Source: Toxotes chatareus
Lineage: Eukaryota > Chordata > Actinopteri > Toxotidae
Direction of reading: 5' to 3'
Length of the DNA: 64,000 nt
Assembly: GCA_016801885.1 (NCBI GenBank)
Contig: CM028900.1
Location: 8,711,501 to 8,775,500, forward strand
The notes below the pieces were generated by a model. The model searched no databases and was not told the DNA's origin. It saw only the letters and a list, made by a program, of their open reading frames with translations. The translations under genes and the position numbers were made by a program. Every line of letters starts with the position of its first letter. The first letter of the stretch is position 1. This document shows, in pieces, positions 59,902 through 64,000 of this stretch.

Positions 59902-62900
59902 TGGAGGGGGAACATCCTAGCAACAGCGCTCAAGACAGACAAACATACAGAGTCCTGAGCATGTACAGTGTGCACAGGATTGACCCTCAGTGTGTATTAA
60001 CAAACATCACCCAGCTACCACCAGATTGGTTTGTGTCTGTCGGAGAGAAGCCCGCTCAATTCCCGTTCCATCCCATCCAATCCCCGCCCACAGGCACTGA
60101 AACCGCTGCACCGGCGGGATGCCGGAGTGTTTTTCCGGGCGGATACACATTCGCATGCAATAGAAAGCTAACTTTTTTGTTGTTGTTGTTTTTTTGTTTG
60201 TTTGTTTTTTTGTTTTTTTTAAACAGATGAACCGAGGACTCGGGTGAGAGCGTGCAGGCGGGGTTTGATGCTGAGCAGTGAGGCGGGGATGGGCGAGGGA
60301 TGGTGTCATTCGTATACAATCAAGTTAGAAGTCTTTGGTTAATGTTGGTACCACAGGGAAGCGAGAGCGGGCTGCGACAGCGCACCGTCATGTGGGAAGA
60401 CACGTACATACCTGTACCTGGTCAGAGTGATAATAAAAGTTTAAAAAAAAACAAAAAACAAATCAGGATTGTCAAACTTAAAAAGATGTTCAAACATTAA
60501 GAAGGTGTTAAAATGCAAGTCTGCCTACACCACATTCATCAAGTGATCTATTTATATAACAAAAAGTAACTTTAAACTAAGAAGTAAGGATAAAAGAAAC
60601 ATTTATCTCAAGTTACAACAAATAATTTCCATCCAATGCAAAAATATGTCAGTGTTGCAGCATAAAAACACCAAACTGTGAAAGAAAAACAGCAGACATT
60701 CATAAGTACTGGTATGTATTCTGTCTCCCCCTTGTGGCAGATTTTCCACAACCCTTTCACTAAGTACAGGTATGACTGGGCTTCTCCACTGACACAAGTT
60801 TGTGTATTTTCCTCCTTTTTTTTTTTTGAGATTTTATAAAATATTTTTCTTATTTCTTAAGTAGATTAAAGCAGGTTTTACTCAGTCTTGAGTTAGAAAT
60901 GAGGTATACAACAGCTCCTTTTTCCTTACTGGTGCCCCACGCTTCTTTTGTCAGCGTTAAAAACCAGCAAACCAGTGTGGTGGGTCAACATATGACAACT
61001 CGATGTGTGGCTGATCCACAAGAGCATCTTAAAATCTCTGAATCACCAACTGAAACAGAAGCAGTTAAAGCCAAGTCAGTGGCAAGAAGATCAGTTGTCA
61101 GCGAAATAAGATCATAAGTAGAACACAAACTGTAGTTTTACCATTATAAACCAAAAACTGGCTTGGTTAAAGGCTCTAGTTAATCAGTAGAGAACCCCCC
61201 TCTGGAAAAACAACAAAAATAAGTATTCTCATGTCTCACCTTTAAAAAAAAAAAAAAAGTCACTCTCAAACACCCGCTGGAAGATGGGAAAAAATGCACT
61301 ATAATGGTTTGCAGACTGCCCTCACTATTCTCTCTTTGTAAGACACACTCACACACAAACACACACTGTCACACACACACCTGCTGGAATTATTAGTAAA
61401 GCTTTTCTCACAGGTATCCTCAACCTGTCTGAGTCACACCTAAAAAACATAGGTAGCAACGTAATCATCCCATGCGCCAAAAATGCCCAAAGTACACTGT
61501 ATTGTTTCAGTGAAAACAATGCACCGGGTGAGCTCAACGCTAAAGCTCTCACTCACACTCGCACACAACAACAATGCTACAATGCTCATGTCCTCTACGT
61601 AACAATAAGGCATAAATGATAATGTTAATCTTCTTTGTCAAACTAAGAAAGCCAGTGATCTTGCCCTCTGACACTATACAAAACAAAGGCATAAAGTAAT
61701 ATTTAAAAAAAACAAATGATTGTTAAAGACAGCACAGCAAATCAAGTCCACAATGACTCAACCAAAAAAGACAAAACAAAACAAAAATCTATTAAAAGAT
61801 TAAGATCAGATGCTTCAGAGTCTCCTACCAAACCACAGGGTCCGTCTGTCAGGAGCGCCCGAACGAAAGCCTCCCATTGAAAAGACCTCGCCGATACACG
61901 ACAGACACAGGTGTCAGCGACTCACGCTCCACTGGGGCGTGGCCTCAGATTTCTTCTCTTATTATTATATTTTTTTTTGGTCTTGACAGTTTAAAAAAAA
62001 CAAATTTGCTCTTTTGCAATAATAAAAAGGAAGATTTAGGGGAGATTTTTTTGAGTAAGCATGATAAACACTACATTCAGTCTTGATAACATACTGGTTC
62101 AAATATAAAATATGAATATCTTACAAGTGTTTATATATATATTTATATGTATAGAATTAAGAAAAGATCGTTTCTCTAATTCTTAAGTCTTTCCTCAGAT
62201 AAATATCTCAGTAACATTGTATGGTGCCGATGGCAACTGGTTCATCTTGCTATCACACGTCCAACTCTTTAATAACAAACAGCACTGGAACAGGACTGAG
62301 TCCTTTAGGCCCGTCGTGGCCTCAAAGACAGGGAAACCAGCAACGTGAGCAGCCAGACACCCGCCCAGCTGCAAAGAGAAAGGCTTTTACTTTGGCAAGA
62401 AGGATCTCAAAATAATATTCAAACCTGGAAATACCCCATAAATAGTAGTACTAGAAAATAGCAGTAGTAGGTTGTCCTTTTTTAATGTATGGTTCCTATG
62501 TATGTATTATGTATGGTTCATCAGTATAAACTCTGAATGGTAAGCCAGACAGTACTTATACATTCTACACTGTTGTATACACAGAAATGTCTAAAGGTGA
62601 ACCTTATGTTTAAGTGCTGCTGAGGTATATTCAGTCAAAATAATTCAACAACAGAAAAGAAGTACACAAGAGGATAACATGGACAAATGTTGCTGCTTAC
62701 AGTCTCACTGATTTGATAATCACTGTGGTAATTCATTTTCCTATTTGGAAGCAGCAGAACAATGCTACTTTTGTTTGGGGTTTAGATGAATGTGTAGCAC
62801 AGAAGAGTACTTAGCCCCACGACGTGTTGGGTAAGATAATTTGGCAGGTTTTAAACTAGTCCACAGGCAGATTTAGGGAGCAGCATATCATTTCCAAACA

Positions 62901-64000
62901 TGCTTGTTCAAAAATGGTGGTGCTGAGAGGAGGTGTAGTATGTCGTCTGACGAACGGATCTATTCATTTACATTGGTGAGCCCTCCAGATGGAAGGGTCC
63001 GAACCACAAAACCTGATTTTCACAGGATGTAGTCATAAAGCTATAGGAAAGCATGCAGGCCTCTCAACAGCGCAACTTCACCAGGAGCTTCAGCAGCAAG
63101 TTGTTAAAGCTAAGTTTCTGTGATCCTTATCCAGCAGCACCAAATCAGGAATTATCGACCGAGGTGAGAGAAGAAGAAAATATTTTGCTTTAGCAGTGTG
63201 GAGAGTAGAGATCATGAACGGCAACTTGTGTGCTCGGACAGGCACAGCGACTACTGAGGAAAACCACTTTGGTTCAAGCTGTTGTTTTATGGCTGAATAT
63301 TATTACAAAACCAAACAACAGAACCCTTCTATCATGCTTCAGAAAAGTCCAAAACTGCTACCAAAACGGCCAAAACTGATTTAAAACAAGGAAAAAAAAA
63401 AAAAAGCCATCAAATGGCTCAAAGAAAACCAAAATCAGGCATTAGGGGGCGAGGCCCCGCTTGATAAAAATCAATTCATAAAGAGTAAAAGGAAACTACT
63501 TTCTCATGCCCCAACCCACCGGTCACTCTCTTTTTGGTCAGTTGTGCTGCCAATTAAAAGTTGAGCAATGAGACACTTGGTCAAATTTTTAAAAAAAGCA
63601 AAACAAAAAAAAAAATAAAACAAAACAAAACAACAAAAAAAAAACGGTCATCTTTGGAAAATGATCAAAATATTGCATTTCTAATATCTGTTGACAATGA
63701 AGAGAGATTCTGTACTCATAAATATATTGACTAGACTAAGCTACACCGACTACACACAGCAATTATTTTAACAAATATTTTTGGTATATCTTAAAGTACG
63801 TAAGCCAGTCAAGTGACTGCAGACAAAAAAAAAAAAAAAAGACAGAATTTCATTCCTCCCAAAAAAGGCAGACTGCAGCTCATCAATCCAGTTTTTTGGT
63901 ACAGATACTGTGCACAAGTAGATACAACGGTACTACTATAAAAAAAAAACAAACAAACAAAAAAAAAAACCCACAATACAATAACCTCATCTAGCCAATG

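Larger units (their letters stand above)
58614..64000 (-). other. Gene-free tail of the window, possible long 3' UTR of a minus-strand gene
   Basis: No coding exon is visible on either strand over 5.4 kb. The stretch holds a 25-base T run (58812-58836), a (GA)n microsatellite (59877-59899), and many A- or T-runs (60170-60220, 63590-63650, 63820-63840, 63940-63970). Long AT-rich stretches with homopolymers next to a plus-strand poly(A) signal would fit a converging long 3' UTR, and ATTAAA occurs on the minus strand near 58627. In human CUL4A follows LAMP1, but nothing here identifies a gene. Confidence 0.35.

Noticed and set aside
59656..60319. Overlapping frames around the GA repeat, up to 121 aa
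   Set aside because: Low-complexity GA and T-run translations on both strands; no coding signal.
1..64000. CRISPR array, tRNA, rRNA, phage or bacterial system
   Set aside because: No spaced direct repeats, no cloverleaf or rRNA sequence noticed, and all gene structure is vertebrate.

Overview
The window is a piece of a ray-finned fish (teleost) nuclear chromosome, most likely a percomorph-type species. It has spliced genes with GT-AG introns, AATAAA polyadenylation signals, AC and GA microsatellites, Tc1-like transposon remnants and several dispersed repeats familiar from teleost genomes. There are no operons, CRISPR arrays, rRNA or recognised tRNA genes. I rebuilt gene models by hand by joining exons whose phases match and whose translations resemble vertebrate proteins recalled from general knowledge; no database search was possible.

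Layout, left to right. 1.2-3.7 kb (+): a secreted C-type lectin with a long acidic propiece, built like eosinophil major basic protein (PRG2/PRG3). 8.0-12.6 kb (+): a METTL21C/E-type protein-lysine methyltransferase. 14.1-17.6 kb (-): rhodopsin kinase grk1. 20.7-26.6 kb (-): tfdp1, the E2F dimerisation partner, with a probable non-coding first exon near 28.7 kb. 32.1-35.9 kb (+): dcun1d2, a neddylation co-E3. 39.8-42.9 kb (+): grtp1, a TBC-domain RabGAP. 46.1-49.8 kb (-): a lamp1-like lysosomal membrane protein with only one luminal domain. 52.8-57.9 kb (+): a small ITAM adaptor of the FCER1G/CD3-zeta family. From 58.6 to 64 kb no coding exon is visible; it may be a long 3' UTR of a converging gene, or intergenic.

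The block grk1-tfdp1-dcun1d2-grtp1-lamp1 keeps the order and relative strands of the human 13q34 block (LAMP1-GRTP1-ADPRHL1-DCUN1D2-TMCO3-TFDP1-ATP4B-GRK1), which supports the gene names. ADPRHL1, TMCO3 and ATP4B are not visible in the gaps where they would be expected. The absence of the gastric proton-pump subunit atp4b is of interest because loss of that gene is known to accompany loss of the stomach in fishes.

The genes do not form one pathway; they are a conserved syntenic neighbourhood with teleost additions (the lectin, the methyltransferase and the ITAM adaptor). I saw no convincing wholly new biological system. The most unusual items are the single-domain lamp1, the ITAM adaptor with a polybasic/proline tail, the EPN-bearing lectin with a repetitive acidic propiece, the missing atp4b, and a decayed copy of the end of grk1 exon 1 upstream of grk1.
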